A stretch of 57,830 nt of DNA from Methylobacterium frigidaeris (GTDB taxonomy: Bacteria; Pseudomonadota; Alphaproteobacteria; Rhizobiales; Beijerinckiaceae): the NCBI RefSeq assembly GCF_022179185.1, contig NZ_BPQJ01000022.1, positions 1-57,830 on the forward strand. The letters are read 5' to 3'. This document shows positions 1 through 8,321 of this stretch, one piece after another (the stretch's first letter is position 1; each line of letters opens with the position of its first letter). The translations under genes were made by a program, and so were the position numbers. Under the pieces are notes generated by a model. That model had not been told where the DNA came from. It saw only the letters and a list, made by a program, of their open reading frames with translations, and ran no database searches.

Positions 1-28
1 AGCGCCGGCGCCCGTTCGGGCTTGCCTT

Positions 29-58
29 GCACCTTCGAACGCGTCCGTTCGAAGGTGC
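29..58. terminator. Palindromic hairpin downstream of osmC
   Basis: Two perfect 13-base arms (29-41 and 46-58, GCACCTTCGAACG and its complement) enclose a CGTC tetraloop. It lies just beyond the osmC stop and beside a second hairpin at 72-103. No T-tract follows. The likely role is a transcription terminator or 3' stabiliser between osmC and whatever lies left of the window; the function is inferred from position. Confidence 0.5.
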
Positions 59-71
59 GGCGGTATAAGGC

Positions 72-103
72 GGGAGCGCCCGGCCCCTCGGCCGGGCGCT
101 CCC
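72..103. terminator. Strong GC hairpin at osmC 3' end
   Basis: Two perfect 14-base arms (72-85 and 90-103) flank the loop CCTC, ten bases past the osmC stop codon. This is the usual form of an intrinsic terminator in very GC-rich genomes, although a T-run is missing. Confidence 0.6.
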
Positions 104-113
104 GTCACGCGTC

Positions 114-539
114 TCAGGCCGAGAGCGTCGCGTTCAGGCTGATCTGGGCGTTGAGCACCTTCGAAACCGGGCAGTTCTTCTCGGCGATGCCGGCGAGCTC
201 GTCGAACTTCGCCTGATCGATGCCCGGGATCTTCGCGGTCAGGGTGAGGGCCGACTTCGTGATGGTGAAGCCGTCGCCGTCCTTCTCCAGGGTCACCACC
301 GCCTCGGTGCGCAGCTCGTCGGCGGTGAAGCCGGCGCCCTGGAGCTGGAAGGCCAGCGCCATGGTGAAGCAGCCCGCATGCGCGGCGGCAATCAGTTCCT
401 CCGGATTGGTGCCCGGCTCGCTCTCGAAGCGGGTGTTGAAGCCGTAGGGATTGCTCGACAGCACGCCCGATTGGGTGGTCAGCTGACCCTTGCCGTCCTT
501 GCCGCTGCCCTGCCAAACGGCGTTCGCCTTGCGGTTCAT
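114..539 (-). CDS. osmC: OsmC/Ohr family peroxiredoxin
   Basis: This 141-residue protein has the two cysteines of the OsmC/Ohr fold: C57 in AHAGCFTM and C123 in KNCPVSK. These form the peroxidatic and resolving pair that reduces organic hydroperoxides in the cytosol. The length is normal for the family. The start MNRKANAVWQ was chosen because the longer in-frame extension to 644 adds 35 residues unlike the family. The sequence NPEELIAAAHAGCF is closer to OsmC than to Ohr. It is a single gene with hairpins at its 3' end, and recX lies upstream on the same strand. Family assignment is firm; the physiological substrate is not known from sequence. Confidence 0.93.
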   Translation of the reverse strand: MNRKANAVWQGSGKDGKGQLTTQSGVLSSNPYGFNTRFESEPGTNPEELIAAAHAGCFTMALAFQLQGAGFTADELRTEAVVTLEKDGDGFTITKSALTLTAKIPGIDQAKFDELAGIAEKNCPVSKVLNAQISLNATLSA

Positions 540-609
540 GCTCGTCTCCCGTGAACTGGAATGGAACGCGGCGGAGCCGTCCCGGCGCCCGCTCACGCGC
601 ACAGGTAGG

Positions 610-1140
610 TCACGGCACGGCAAGGTCATCCTCCGGATCCGCATCGATCACCCGGCGGGCGAGGGCGAGCGCGAATCCCGCCCGCGCCATGGCGGCGAGG
701 TCGCGCTCGCGCGCGGCGGCCCGGGCCGGCGGCTGACGGAAGGGCCCGAGGCGGCGGCGCCTGGCGTAGGCGAAGGCGGCCTCGTCCTCGCCCCCGTCCT
801 CCTCCTCCGCCAGAGCCGCGCCGACGATGTCGCGATCGACCCCCTTGGCGGCGAGCTTGGCGCCGATCGCCCGCGCCGAGCCGCCGCGGCGGCGCAAGGA
901 ACGCACCTTGGCGGCCGCGAAGGCGGCGTCGTCGACGAGGCCGGCCCCGAGGGCGCGGGCCATCACCGCCTCGACCATCTCCGAAAAATCGTCCGGCGCC
1001 TCGCCGCGCAGGCGGCAACGGGTCTCGACCCGGCGTTTCAGCACCCGGCGCAGCATCTCGGCCGAGGCGCCGTAGCGCTCAAGGTAGTACAGGGCCGCCC
1101 GTTCGAGATAGGCCGGCGTGATCGGCCGCGCCGCCCTCAA
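610..1140 (-). CDS. recX: RecX family regulatory protein
   Basis: About 176 residues of mostly helical, Arg/Ala-rich sequence with RecX features: a YLERYGAS-like first repeat, then KRRV, the GLVDDAAFAA segment and the RRGGSARAIGAKLAAKGV segment of the second three-helix repeat. RecX proteins bind RecA filaments and inhibit RecA. The start is uncertain because no ATG is in frame nearby; a TTG at 1140 precedes RAARPITPAY, where family homology begins. The open frame continues upstream without a stop, so that extension should be ignored. No recA gene is adjacent. The next gene is divergent, 87 bases away. Confidence 0.8.
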   Translation of the reverse strand: MRAARPITPAYLERAALYYLERYGASAEMLRRVLKRRVETRCRLRGEAPDDFSEMVEAVMARALGAGLVDDAAFAAAKVRSLRRRGGSARAIGAKLAAKGVDRDIVGAALAEEEDGGEDEAAFAYARRRRLGPFRQPPARAAARERDLAAMARAGFALALARRVIDADPEDDLAVP

Positions 1141-1227
1141 ACCGCCATCGCGGCCGGGTTCATCGGCCCCGTCCCGGATCGCCTCCGTCCCGCCGGGGGC
1201 GTCCGCCCCAGGCCCACGCGAGGGGTG

Positions 1228-2646
1228 ATGCCGGCGTTTCTGCACAAGCGTGAATCCTTCTTCCTCCTGGTCGCCCTCGCCCTTGGGGCTGTGGCCGGCG
1301 CGGTGCTCTACCTGTCGCGGCCGACGACCCTGCGGGTCGCGGTCGGCCCGCGGGACCGGGTGGAAACGCACCTGATCCAGGCCTATGCCGACGCGCTCGC
1401 CCGCGCCCGTGAGGATATACGCCTCGAGGTCGTTCCTTACGACGACGTGCGCGACAGCGCCGCGGCCCTGCAGAGCGGCCGGGCCGATCTCGCGGTGGTG
1501 CGGCCCGACGTGCGCCTGCCCGAGAACGGCCTGACGCTGGCGGTGCTGCACGACGAGGCGCTGGTGGTGGCGGCTCCCCCGGATTCCGGTATCCAGTCCT
1601 TCCCTGACCTCGCCGGCAAGCGGCTCGGCCTCGTCGCCCATCACGGCGCCGACCAGCCGCTGGTCGCGAGCCTGCTCGCCTACTACGCCCTGACGCCGGC
1701 GCCCGCCGGGGCCGCACCGGCCCCGGCCGATCCGGGGGGCACCCTGCCCGCGGCCGCCGGCAGCGTCGCCCTGGTACCCCTGCGCGCCTCCGAGATGGCG
1801 GCGGCGCTGGCCGAGAACCGGATCGACGCCGCCGCGGTGATCGCCGCGCCGTCGGCGAAATCGACCGCCCGGGTGGTGCAGGCGGTGGAGGCGGCCTCGC
1901 CCGGTCACGGCGCGACGATCGTGGCGATCCCCGACGGCGAGGCGATCGTGCAGCGCCTGCCCGAACTCCAGGCCGTGACCATCGCGGCCGGCACCTTCGG
2001 CGGCCGTCCGAAGCGCCCGGACGACGAGGTGAAGACCGTCGGCGCCTCCTACCGGCTGATGGCCCGCGCCTCGTTGAGCCGCGACACCGCCGCGAGCGTG
2101 ACCCAGCACCTGTTCGAGCTGCGCTCGCGCCTCGCCGCGATGGTGCCGACCGCCAACCTGATGAAGGCGCCGGATTTCGACAGTGCCGCCGAGGCGACGA
2201 GCGCCCGCCTGCCGATCCATCCCGGTGCGGTCGACTACTACGAGCGCGAGCAGCAGACCTTCCTGCAGCGCTACGAGGACTGGGTCTACCTGGTGGCATT
2301 CTTCGGCGGCGGCCTGGGCTCGGCCGTGGCCTGGCTCGGCCAGCGCCTCGCCCGCGAGCAGCGCGCCCGCATCGACGCCGTCCTCGACCGGCTGCTCGCG
2401 ATCCTGATCGAGGCCCGGGCGACGCAGGAGCCGGCCGCCCTCGACGCCCTGGCGGTCGAGATCGACGGACTCGTCGTCGACGTGGTGCGCCACGCCCGCG
2501 AGCACTCCACCGATATCCGCACGATGAGCGCGCTCATCCTGGCGGTCGATGCGGCCCGCGCCGCGGTGGCCGATTGCCGGCGGGAGGGGACGCCGCGAGA
2601 GCGGGCCGGGCGGGTGCTGTCGCTGCATCCTGCGAGCGGGGCCTGA
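1228..2646 (+). CDS. TAXI-family TRAP receptor-like protein, membrane anchored
   Basis: The 472-residue product begins with a basic stretch and one N-terminal membrane segment (about residues 10-30). A periplasmic binding-protein domain of the TAXI type follows (about 35-335; LRVAVGPRDRVETHLI, then GRADLAVVRPD and LAGKRLGLVA). A second membrane helix lies at about 352-372 (VYLVAFFGGGLGSAVAWLG), with a cytosolic helical tail of about 95 residues. Ordinary TRAP receptors are soluble and sit beside a DctM permease gene; neither is true here. It may therefore be a ligand sensor or scaffold instead of a transport receptor, which is inference. An ATG at 1228 begins the hydrophobic leader. Confidence 0.8.
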   Translation: MPAFLHKRESFFLLVALALGAVAGAVLYLSRPTTLRVAVGPRDRVETHLIQAYADALARAREDIRLEVVPYDDVRDSAAALQSGRADLAVVRPDVRLPENGLTLAVLHDEALVVAAPPDSGIQSFPDLAGKRLGLVAHHGADQPLVASLLAYYALTPAPAGAAPAPADPGGTLPAAAGSVALVPLRASEMAAALAENRIDAAAVIAAPSAKSTARVVQAVEAASPGHGATIVAIPDGEAIVQRLPELQAVTIAAGTFGGRPKRPDDEVKTVGASYRLMARASLSRDTAASVTQHLFELRSRLAAMVPTANLMKAPDFDSAAEATSARLPIHPGAVDYYEREQQTFLQRYEDWVYLVAFFGGGLGSAVAWLGQRLAREQRARIDAVLDRLLAILIEARATQEPAALDALAVEIDGLVVDVVRHAREHSTDIRTMSALILAVDAARAAVADCRREGTPRERAGRVLSLHPASGA

Positions 2647-2667
2647 GGCCACCCTGCGCGGGAGGGC

Positions 2668-3894
2668 TCAGGTGATGAGGTGGTCCCGCCGCCTCAAGGC
2701 CGGAAACAGCCGTCCCCACAAACCCGCCACCGCCACCGTCGCGACGCCGCCGACCACCACCGCCGGCACCGCCCCGATCAGGGCGGCGAGCGTGCCCGAT
2801 TCGAACTCGCCGAGTTCGTTCGAGGCGCCGATGAACACGGTGTTGACCGCCGCGACCCGGCCGCGCATCGCGTCCGGCGTCTCGCCCTGGACCAGGCTCT
2901 GGCGCACGTAGACGCTGACCATGTCGGCAGCGCCCGTCACGAACAGGCAGGCCATCGACAGGGGCAGGGAGGTCGAGAGACCGAAGCCGATCGTGGCGAG
3001 GCCGAACACCCCGACCGCGATCAGCAGCCGCGGGCCGACCCGGCGGGTCAGCGGGCGGTGGGCGAGGAGGATCGCGGTCGCGACCGAGCCGAGGGCCGGC
3101 ATGCTGCGCAGGAGTCCGAGGCCGAGGGGGCCTACGAACAGCACCTCCTGGGCGAAGATCGGCAGCAGCGCCGTCGCGCCGCCGAGGAGCACCGCCACGA
3201 GGTCGAGGGTGATGGCGCCGAGCACCACCGGCTGGGAGCGGATGTAGGTCAGGCCGGCGAGCAGGGTCGCCCAGGTCAGGGCCGGCCGGGCCGAGACGGC
3301 GGCGGGCCGCGGCCGGATGCCGATGATGCTGACGGCGGCGAAGGCGAAGCAGGCGGCCGCGAGGCCGAACACCACCGCGGGGCCCAGCGCGTAGAGCAGG
3401 CCGCCGAGCGCCGGTCCGGTCACCGACGCGCTCTGCCACAGAGACGAGTTGAGCGCGATGGCGCTGCCGAACTGCTCGCGCGGCACCAGGGTCGGCAGGA
3501 GCGCCTGGCTCGCCGGGTTGGCGAAGGCGCGGGCGGTGCCGACGAGCACCATCAGGGCGTAGACCGGCCAGACCGGGGTGGAGTGGGAGGCGGCGAGCGC
3601 CATGAGGCCGAGGCCGGCGAGCGCCAGGAGGCCGTAGGACAGGGCCGCGACCCGGCGCCGGTCGAACGTGTCGGCGACGTGGCCGGTGACCAGGGCCCCG
3701 AGCATCGCGGGGGCGAAGCTCGCGAGTCCGACGAAGCCGAGCGCGAGGGCGCTGCGGGTCAGGTCGTAGACGAACCACCCCACTGCCACCGCCTGCATCT
3801 GGTAGGCGAGGCCGGTGAGGAAGCGGGCGCCGCCGAAGAGCCGGAAGTCGCGGTTGCGGAAGAGCGTCCAGCCGGACGGCGCGGGGGAGAGCAT
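2668..3894 (-). CDS. MFS transporter, EntS/DHA3-like exporter
   Basis: The 408-residue hydrophobic protein has about 12 membrane segments. It carries the MFS loop 2-3 signature in variant form (GHVADTFDRRRV, about residues 70-81) after an NRDFRLFGGARFLTG opening typical of the MFS_3/enterobactin-exporter branch. Such proteins export small molecules by proton antiport; the substrate cannot be read from sequence. The ATG at 3894 was preferred over 3975 because the extra 27 residues are Pro/Ala/Gly-rich and unlike the family. It is convergent with the TAXI-like gene and about 70 bases downstream of kpsE on the same strand. Confidence 0.88.
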   Translation of the reverse strand: MLSPAPSGWTLFRNRDFRLFGGARFLTGLAYQMQAVAVGWFVYDLTRSALALGFVGLASFAPAMLGALVTGHVADTFDRRRVAALSYGLLALAGLGLMALAASHSTPVWPVYALMVLVGTARAFANPASQALLPTLVPREQFGSAIALNSSLWQSASVTGPALGGLLYALGPAVVFGLAAACFAFAAVSIIGIRPRPAAVSARPALTWATLLAGLTYIRSQPVVLGAITLDLVAVLLGGATALLPIFAQEVLFVGPLGLGLLRSMPALGSVATAILLAHRPLTRRVGPRLLIAVGVFGLATIGFGLSTSLPLSMACLFVTGAADMVSVYVRQSLVQGETPDAMRGRVAAVNTVFIGASNELGEFESGTLAALIGAVPAVVVGGVATVAVAGLWGRLFPALRRRDHLIT

Positions 3895-3967
3895 GGTCGG
3901 TCCGTGCCCCGCCCAGGCGGCGGGGGTTCGAGGTCGCGCGCCCGCCCCGGGACGGGCTGGCACAGGA

Positions 3968-5209
3968 TCAGGCAAGAGCCTTGCGGATCAGGACCGAGAG
4001 GCCGAAGGCCAGGGCGGAGACGGCGATCGAGATCGCGATGTAGAGCGTACGCCGCGGCTGCTGGGCCGATTCCGCCCGCACCGGCTCGACGATCATGCTG
4101 AAGAACTCGATCTGCCGGTCGGCGATCATCCGCGAGCGCTCCCGCGCCGCGATCGTCGCCGCGTAGTACTTCTCGGCGGTCTTGCGCTCGGCGTCGAGCT
4201 CCTCGAACTTGGTCAGCGTGGCCGAGAGCACCCGGCGCTGCTCCGGATCCTGGTTGGCGGCCTCGCGCTCGATGCGGGCGATGGTCTCGTCGAGTTGGAC
4301 GATCTGCGCCTTGAGGTCCTGGATGCTGCGGCTGTCGTCGCGCAGGTCGCGCTGGAGCAGGCTGAGCTTGACGGCGAGGCCGATGCGCTGCGAGCGGATC
4401 TCGGCGACCATCTTCAGGTTGGTGTCGTTGGTCTTCTGGGCGTCGAGCACGCCGTCCCGGTTGCGCAGGTCGCGCACCGCGAGGTGGAGCCTGGTCAGCC
4501 GGGCCTCGGCGCGCTTCATCTCGCGCTCGCTCTCCGCCAGGGCGTCGTTGCGGGCCCGCTCCGTCAGCTGGTTCACCAGCCGCTCGCTCTCGGCCAGCAC
4601 GGCCCGGCTCAGCGACAGGGAATCGTCCGGATCGAAGGCGTTGATCGCGACCTCGATCAGGCCGGACGATTCGACGCCGACCTTCACCCGCTCGCCCCAG
4701 TAGCGCACGAGCTTCTCGATCGGCTTCTCGGGATCGAAGCGGGAATAGTGATCGATGTCGTCGCGCGAGAACATCTTGCGCAGCGGCAGGGTGCGCTCGA
4801 GCGTTTCGATCATCGTCCGGCTCTTGATGTACTCGCCGACGATCATCGAATCCTGGGCGATCATCTGGGACGGGATGCTCGAGGTGGTGCCGACCGAATC
4901 CGGCGCCGCCTTCTCGGCCCCGCCGATCGCCGGCCGCAGGGCGAAGCGCGCCTCGGTCACGTAGCGGTCCGAGAGGTAGAGACCGAAGAACACGGCGCTG
5001 CCCAAGGACGGGATCACGAACAGGAACAGGAACAGGAGCGGGGTGACGATGTCCCGGCGCCGTTGCGCCCGGATCGTCCGGATGGTGGACTTGTTCGGGT
5101 TCGAGAAGCGCGACACCCGGGCCGCCTGCCGCAGGGCCTCGCCGATCATCCGGGAGCGGTCGGCGGGGCTGAGCGCCTTGCCTTCCGGATTGCGGGCGTC
5201 GATCGTCAT
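3968..5209 (-). CDS. kpsE: Capsule polysaccharide export inner-membrane protein, KpsE/BexC/CtrB-like
   Basis: This 413-residue polysaccharide co-polymerase-type protein has an N-terminal membrane helix at about 54-82 (TPLLFLFLFVIPSLGSAVF), a large periplasmic region with a long coiled coil (about 195-350, Arg/Glu/Leu-rich) and a C-terminal membrane helix at about 385-406. KpsE links the KpsMT ABC exporter to the outer-membrane channel in group 2 capsule export. It lies 109 bases downstream of the KpsT-like ATPase, so the two are probably one operon. No KpsM permease or KpsD channel gene is present nearby. Confidence 0.88.
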   Translation of the reverse strand: MTIDARNPEGKALSPADRSRMIGEALRQAARVSRFSNPNKSTIRTIRAQRRRDIVTPLLFLFLFVIPSLGSAVFFGLYLSDRYVTEARFALRPAIGGAEKAAPDSVGTTSSIPSQMIAQDSMIVGEYIKSRTMIETLERTLPLRKMFSRDDIDHYSRFDPEKPIEKLVRYWGERVKVGVESSGLIEVAINAFDPDDSLSLSRAVLAESERLVNQLTERARNDALAESEREMKRAEARLTRLHLAVRDLRNRDGVLDAQKTNDTNLKMVAEIRSQRIGLAVKLSLLQRDLRDDSRSIQDLKAQIVQLDETIARIEREAANQDPEQRRVLSATLTKFEELDAERKTAEKYYAATIAARERSRMIADRQIEFFSMIVEPVRAESAQQPRRTLYIAISIAVSALAFGLSVLIRKALA

Positions 5210-5318
5210 GGCGGGATTTCCGGCTGCGGGCGGGGCCGGGGCGCGGGAGGCACCGGCCGGCCGGGAAGACGGGGAAAAGCGGAGGCGGGGGACGGAAGGG
5301 CGACGGGGAGCGTCGCGC

Positions 5319-5972
5319 TCACTGGTTCAGGCGCTGGTAGACTTCGATCGCGTCGTTGATGTCGGGATAGATCACGGCGCGGCCATTCGCCAGCACGATC
5401 CCCTGCTGGGCATAGTCCCGGATCGTGTCCATCGAGTGCGAGCACATGATGATGTCGGCATTCGCCCGGCGCTGGCTCCACACCTCCTCGCAGCGCTTGG
5501 CGAAGCGGGCGTCGCCGACGCCGGTGATCTCGTCGACGATGTAGCAGTCGAAGGGGATCGCCATGCTCATGCCGAAGGCGAGGCGCGCGCCCATGCCCGA
5601 GGAGTAGTTGCGGATCGGCACGTTGATGTAGTCGCCGAGCTCGGCGAAATCCTCCACGAAGGCCAGCACCCGGCGCGGATCCTCGCCGTGGATGCGCGCG
5701 ACGAAGATCACGTTCTCGCGGCCGGTCATCAGCGGATGGAAGCCGCCGCCGAAGCCGAGCGGCCAGGAGATCCGGGTGGTGCGGATCACCCGGCCCTTCG
5801 TCGGCATCTCGCAGCCGGCGATCAGCCGCAACGTCGTCGACTTGCCGGCGCCGTTGATGCCGAGGATGCCGTAGCTCACACCGGGCTTCAGGGTCAGAGA
5901 CGCCTGGTCGAGGATGGTACGGCGGTACCCGTCCGTCTTGTAGATCTTGGTGACGTTGTCGAGGCGGATCAT
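5319..5972 (-). CDS. kpsT: Capsular polysaccharide ABC transporter ATP-binding protein, KpsT-like
   Basis: This 217-residue ATPase has Walker A GINGAGKST (38-46), the family-specific signature YSSGMGARLAF (123-133) and Walker B DCYIVDE (142-148). The short size and SSGM signature identify the KpsT/Wzt group that powers polysaccharide export through an inner-membrane permease. The start MIRLDNVTKIY was chosen over an upstream ATG at 6044 because homology starts there. It is transcribed toward kpsE. The partner permease KpsM would be essential but is not encoded next to it. Confidence 0.9.
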   Translation of the reverse strand: MIRLDNVTKIYKTDGYRRTILDQASLTLKPGVSYGILGINGAGKSTTLRLIAGCEMPTKGRVIRTTRISWPLGFGGGFHPLMTGRENVIFVARIHGEDPRRVLAFVEDFAELGDYINVPIRNYSSGMGARLAFGMSMAIPFDCYIVDEITGVGDARFAKRCEEVWSQRRANADIIMCSHSMDTIRDYAQQGIVLANGRAVIYPDINDAIEVYQRLNQ

Positions 5973-6311
5973 CGGCGGAAAGGACACGCTCGAAAGGGGT
6001 GCGGCCGCCCCCCGACACGCAACGGGCGGGGCGGGAAGCCTCACCGATCATGCGCCGAGCCGGCATCCGCACGGTTAACGAGGCCGGCCGCAGCGGCCGG
6101 CAGGCTCGGGATTAGGCGGAAAAAGCGGCGAATCTGAGAAGCCAGCCCTCGGTGGACCCTTGACCGGTCGCGGTCCCCGCCTCCAGCAGACCCACGATGT
6201 CCCGCACCAGTTTCAAGTTATTATAAAGAAGAAGCACGATGCGGCGCTATGAGCCCGCGGGATTTTGGATTAAACACCGGCCCCTCTCGTATCACTCCCG
6301 GAAAGACGCCC
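5973..6311. other. Divergent intergenic region between kpsT and efeU
   Basis: This 339-base spacer must carry promoters for both directions. An AT-rich island at about 6211-6236 (containing TTCAAGTTATTATAAAG) stands out sharply from the GC-rich surroundings and is the likeliest efe promoter area. I could not match it confidently to an Irr, RirA or Fur operator. In-frame ATG codons at 6239 and 6249 lie upstream of the efeU start but give poor N-termini. Confidence 0.4.
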
Positions 6312-7151
6312 GTGCTGATTGCGTTCCTGATCATGCTGCGCGAGGGGATCGAGGCGGCCCTGATCGTCGGCATCATCGCCGGCTACCTTGCCCAGACCGG
6401 GCGGCAGGCCTGGATGCCGGCCGTCTGGGTCGGCGTCGTCCTCGCCGCCCTGCTCTGCCTCGCTCTCGGCCTCGGGTTGCAGGCGATCGGCGCCGAGTTC
6501 CCGCAGAAGCAGCAGGAGCTGGCCGAGGGCGTGATCGCGCTGCTCGCCGCCGGCATGCTGTGCACGATGGTGTTCTGGATGCGCAAGGCTGCCCGCTCGG
6601 TGCGGGCCGAGCTGCACGGCGCCGTCGACCACGCGCTCGGGCAGGGCGGCAAGGCCAGGGGCGGGTTCGCCCTCGCCGTGATGGCCTTCCTGGCGGTGGG
6701 ACGCGAGGGACTCGAATCGGTGTTCTTCCTCCTCGCCACGGTGCAGCAGGATGTCGGCTGGGGCGTGCCGGTGGGGGCGGTGCTCGGCATCGCCCTCTCG
6801 GTGCTGATCGGCATCGCGCTGGCCAAGGGCGCCGTGCGCCTCGACCTGCGCCGCTTCTTCCGCTGGACCGGGGTGTTCATCCTGTTCGTCACGGCCGGCC
6901 TGCTCGCCAGCGCGCTGAAGGCCTTCCACGAGGCCGGCCTGTGGAACCACCTCCAGGCCACCGCCTTCGACCTCGGCCACGTCCTGCCCGCCGACACGGT
7001 GCTCGGCACTTTGCTCACCGGCATCTTCGGCTACCAGGAGGCGCCGGCCTGGGGCGAGGTGCTGGTCTATCTCGGCTTCCTGATCCCCGCCCTGTGGGCC
7101 TTCCTGGCAGGTGCCCGGCCGGCGCCCGCCGCGCAGCCCCGACACGCCTGA
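6312..7151 (+). CDS. efeU: FTR1-family iron permease EfeU
   Basis: The 279-residue integral membrane protein has about seven helices and both REGxE iron-permeation motifs, REGIE (10-14) and REGLE (131-135). EfeU takes iron across the inner membrane after processing by EfeO and EfeB. The GTG at 6312 was selected because VLIAFLIMLREG is the standard N-terminus and a GGAAAGA ribosome-binding site ends six bases before it; the ATG at 6249 would add 21 unrelated residues. It is the first gene of efeUOB, with efeO starting 20 bases after its stop. Confidence 0.93.
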   Translation: MLIAFLIMLREGIEAALIVGIIAGYLAQTGRQAWMPAVWVGVVLAALLCLALGLGLQAIGAEFPQKQQELAEGVIALLAAGMLCTMVFWMRKAARSVRAELHGAVDHALGQGGKARGGFALAVMAFLAVGREGLESVFFLLATVQQDVGWGVPVGAVLGIALSVLIGIALAKGAVRLDLRRFFRWTGVFILFVTAGLLASALKAFHEAGLWNHLQATAFDLGHVLPADTVLGTLLTGIFGYQEAPAWGEVLVYLGFLIPALWAFLAGARPAPAAQPRHA

Positions 7152-7171
7152 ATCCCTCAAGGACGCCCACG

Positions 7172-8284
7172 ATGACCGCCCGCCGGCCGGCCGCCCTCGC
7201 CATTCTCCTCCTCGCTGCCGGACGCGCCTCGGCGCAGGCTCCCGAGCCGGTCGCCGTCACGGTGACCGACAAGGGCTGCGAGCCCGCCGCCCTGACGGTC
7301 CCGGCCGGCAAGTCGGTGTTCAGGATCAGCAACAAGAGTCGCCGGGTGCTGGAGTGGGAGATCCTCCAGGGCACGATGATCGTCGAGGAGCGGGAGAACA
7401 TCATCCCGGGCTTCGTGCAGTCGCTCTCGGCGACGCTCCAGCCCGGCAGCTACGAGATGACTTGCGGGCTGCTCAGCAACCCGAAGGGAACCCTGACGGT
7501 GACGGCGGCCGCGGCAACGACCGCGGGCACGCCCGACCCGATGGCCCTCGTCGGCCCGCTCGCCGCCTACAAGCTCTACGTGATGGGCGAGGTCGAGGCC
7601 TTCCACAGGCAGACCGCGGCCTTCGTCGCGGCGATCAAGGCCGGGACGATCGCCGAGGCCAAGGCCCTCTATCCGGTGGCGCGCCGCCACTACGAGCGGA
7701 TCGAGCCGGTGGCGTCGCTGTTCAACGACCTCGACAAGAGCATGGACGTCCGCGCCGACGACTTCGAGAAGAAGGAGGCCGATCCGGGCTTCACCGGTTT
7801 CCACCGGCTCGAGAAGGGGCTGTGGGCCGACAACAGCACGAACGGGCTGGCGCCCCATGCCGACCGGCTGCTCGCCGACGCCACGGAGCTGAAGCGGCGC
7901 ATCGCCGACCTCACCATCCCGCCAGCCAAGATGGCGGGGGGTGCCGCCGGTCTGATCGAGGAGGTCGCGGCGACCAAGATCTCCGGCGAGGAGGACCGCT
8001 ACAGCCGCACCGACCTGTGGGACTTCCACGCCAATGTCGAGGGCTCGCGCAAGATCTTCGACCTGCTGCGCCCCCTGGTGGCGGCACGCGACCCCGACTT
8101 CGTCGCCCGCACCGAGAAGAACTTCTCGCGCGTGGACGCGCTGCTGGCGAAGTACCGGACCGAGGATGGCGGCTTCAAGCCCTACGACCACCTGAGCGAC
8201 CGCGACCGCAACGCCCTGAAAGGCCCGATCACCGTGCTGGCCGAGGATCTCTCGACCCTGCGCGGCAAGCTCGGCCTGGATTGA
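7172..8284 (+). CDS. efeO: Iron uptake protein EfeO (cupredoxin plus M75 peptidase-like domain)
   Basis: This 370-residue periplasmic protein has a signal peptide ending near ASAQA (residues 18-22). A cupredoxin-like domain follows (about 25-113, C36 and C98), then an imelysin/M75 domain (about 120-370) with the HxxE metal motif in GFHRLE (H211, E214). EfeO is thought to bind and pass iron to EfeU together with EfeB. Length and domain order match the full E. coli-type EfeO rather than the short cupredoxin-less form. An AAGGA site precedes the ATG. Confidence 0.94.
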   Translation: MTARRPAALAILLLAAGRASAQAPEPVAVTVTDKGCEPAALTVPAGKSVFRISNKSRRVLEWEILQGTMIVEERENIIPGFVQSLSATLQPGSYEMTCGLLSNPKGTLTVTAAAATTAGTPDPMALVGPLAAYKLYVMGEVEAFHRQTAAFVAAIKAGTIAEAKALYPVARRHYERIEPVASLFNDLDKSMDVRADDFEKKEADPGFTGFHRLEKGLWADNSTNGLAPHADRLLADATELKRRIADLTIPPAKMAGGAAGLIEEVAATKISGEEDRYSRTDLWDFHANVEGSRKIFDLLRPLVAARDPDFVARTEKNFSRVDALLAKYRTEDGGFKPYDHLSDRDRNALKGPITVLAEDLSTLRGKLGLD

Positions 8285-8321
8285 CCGACACCCGATCGAC
8301 GACCGCCGCAACGATCACCGC

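Noticed and set aside
490..1227. N-terminal extension of the TAXI-like gene back to 490
   Set aside because: It overlaps recX and osmC on the other strand and lacks any leader; the hydrophobic N-terminus begins at 1228.
610..2652. A 680-residue minus-strand frame covering recX and the opposite strand of the TAXI-like gene
   Set aside because: Only the last 176 residues show RecX features; the rest is a complement of the TAXI-like gene.
5210..5318. A hidden kpsM between kpsT and kpsE
   Set aside because: The spacer is 109 bases, far too short for a permease of about 260 residues.
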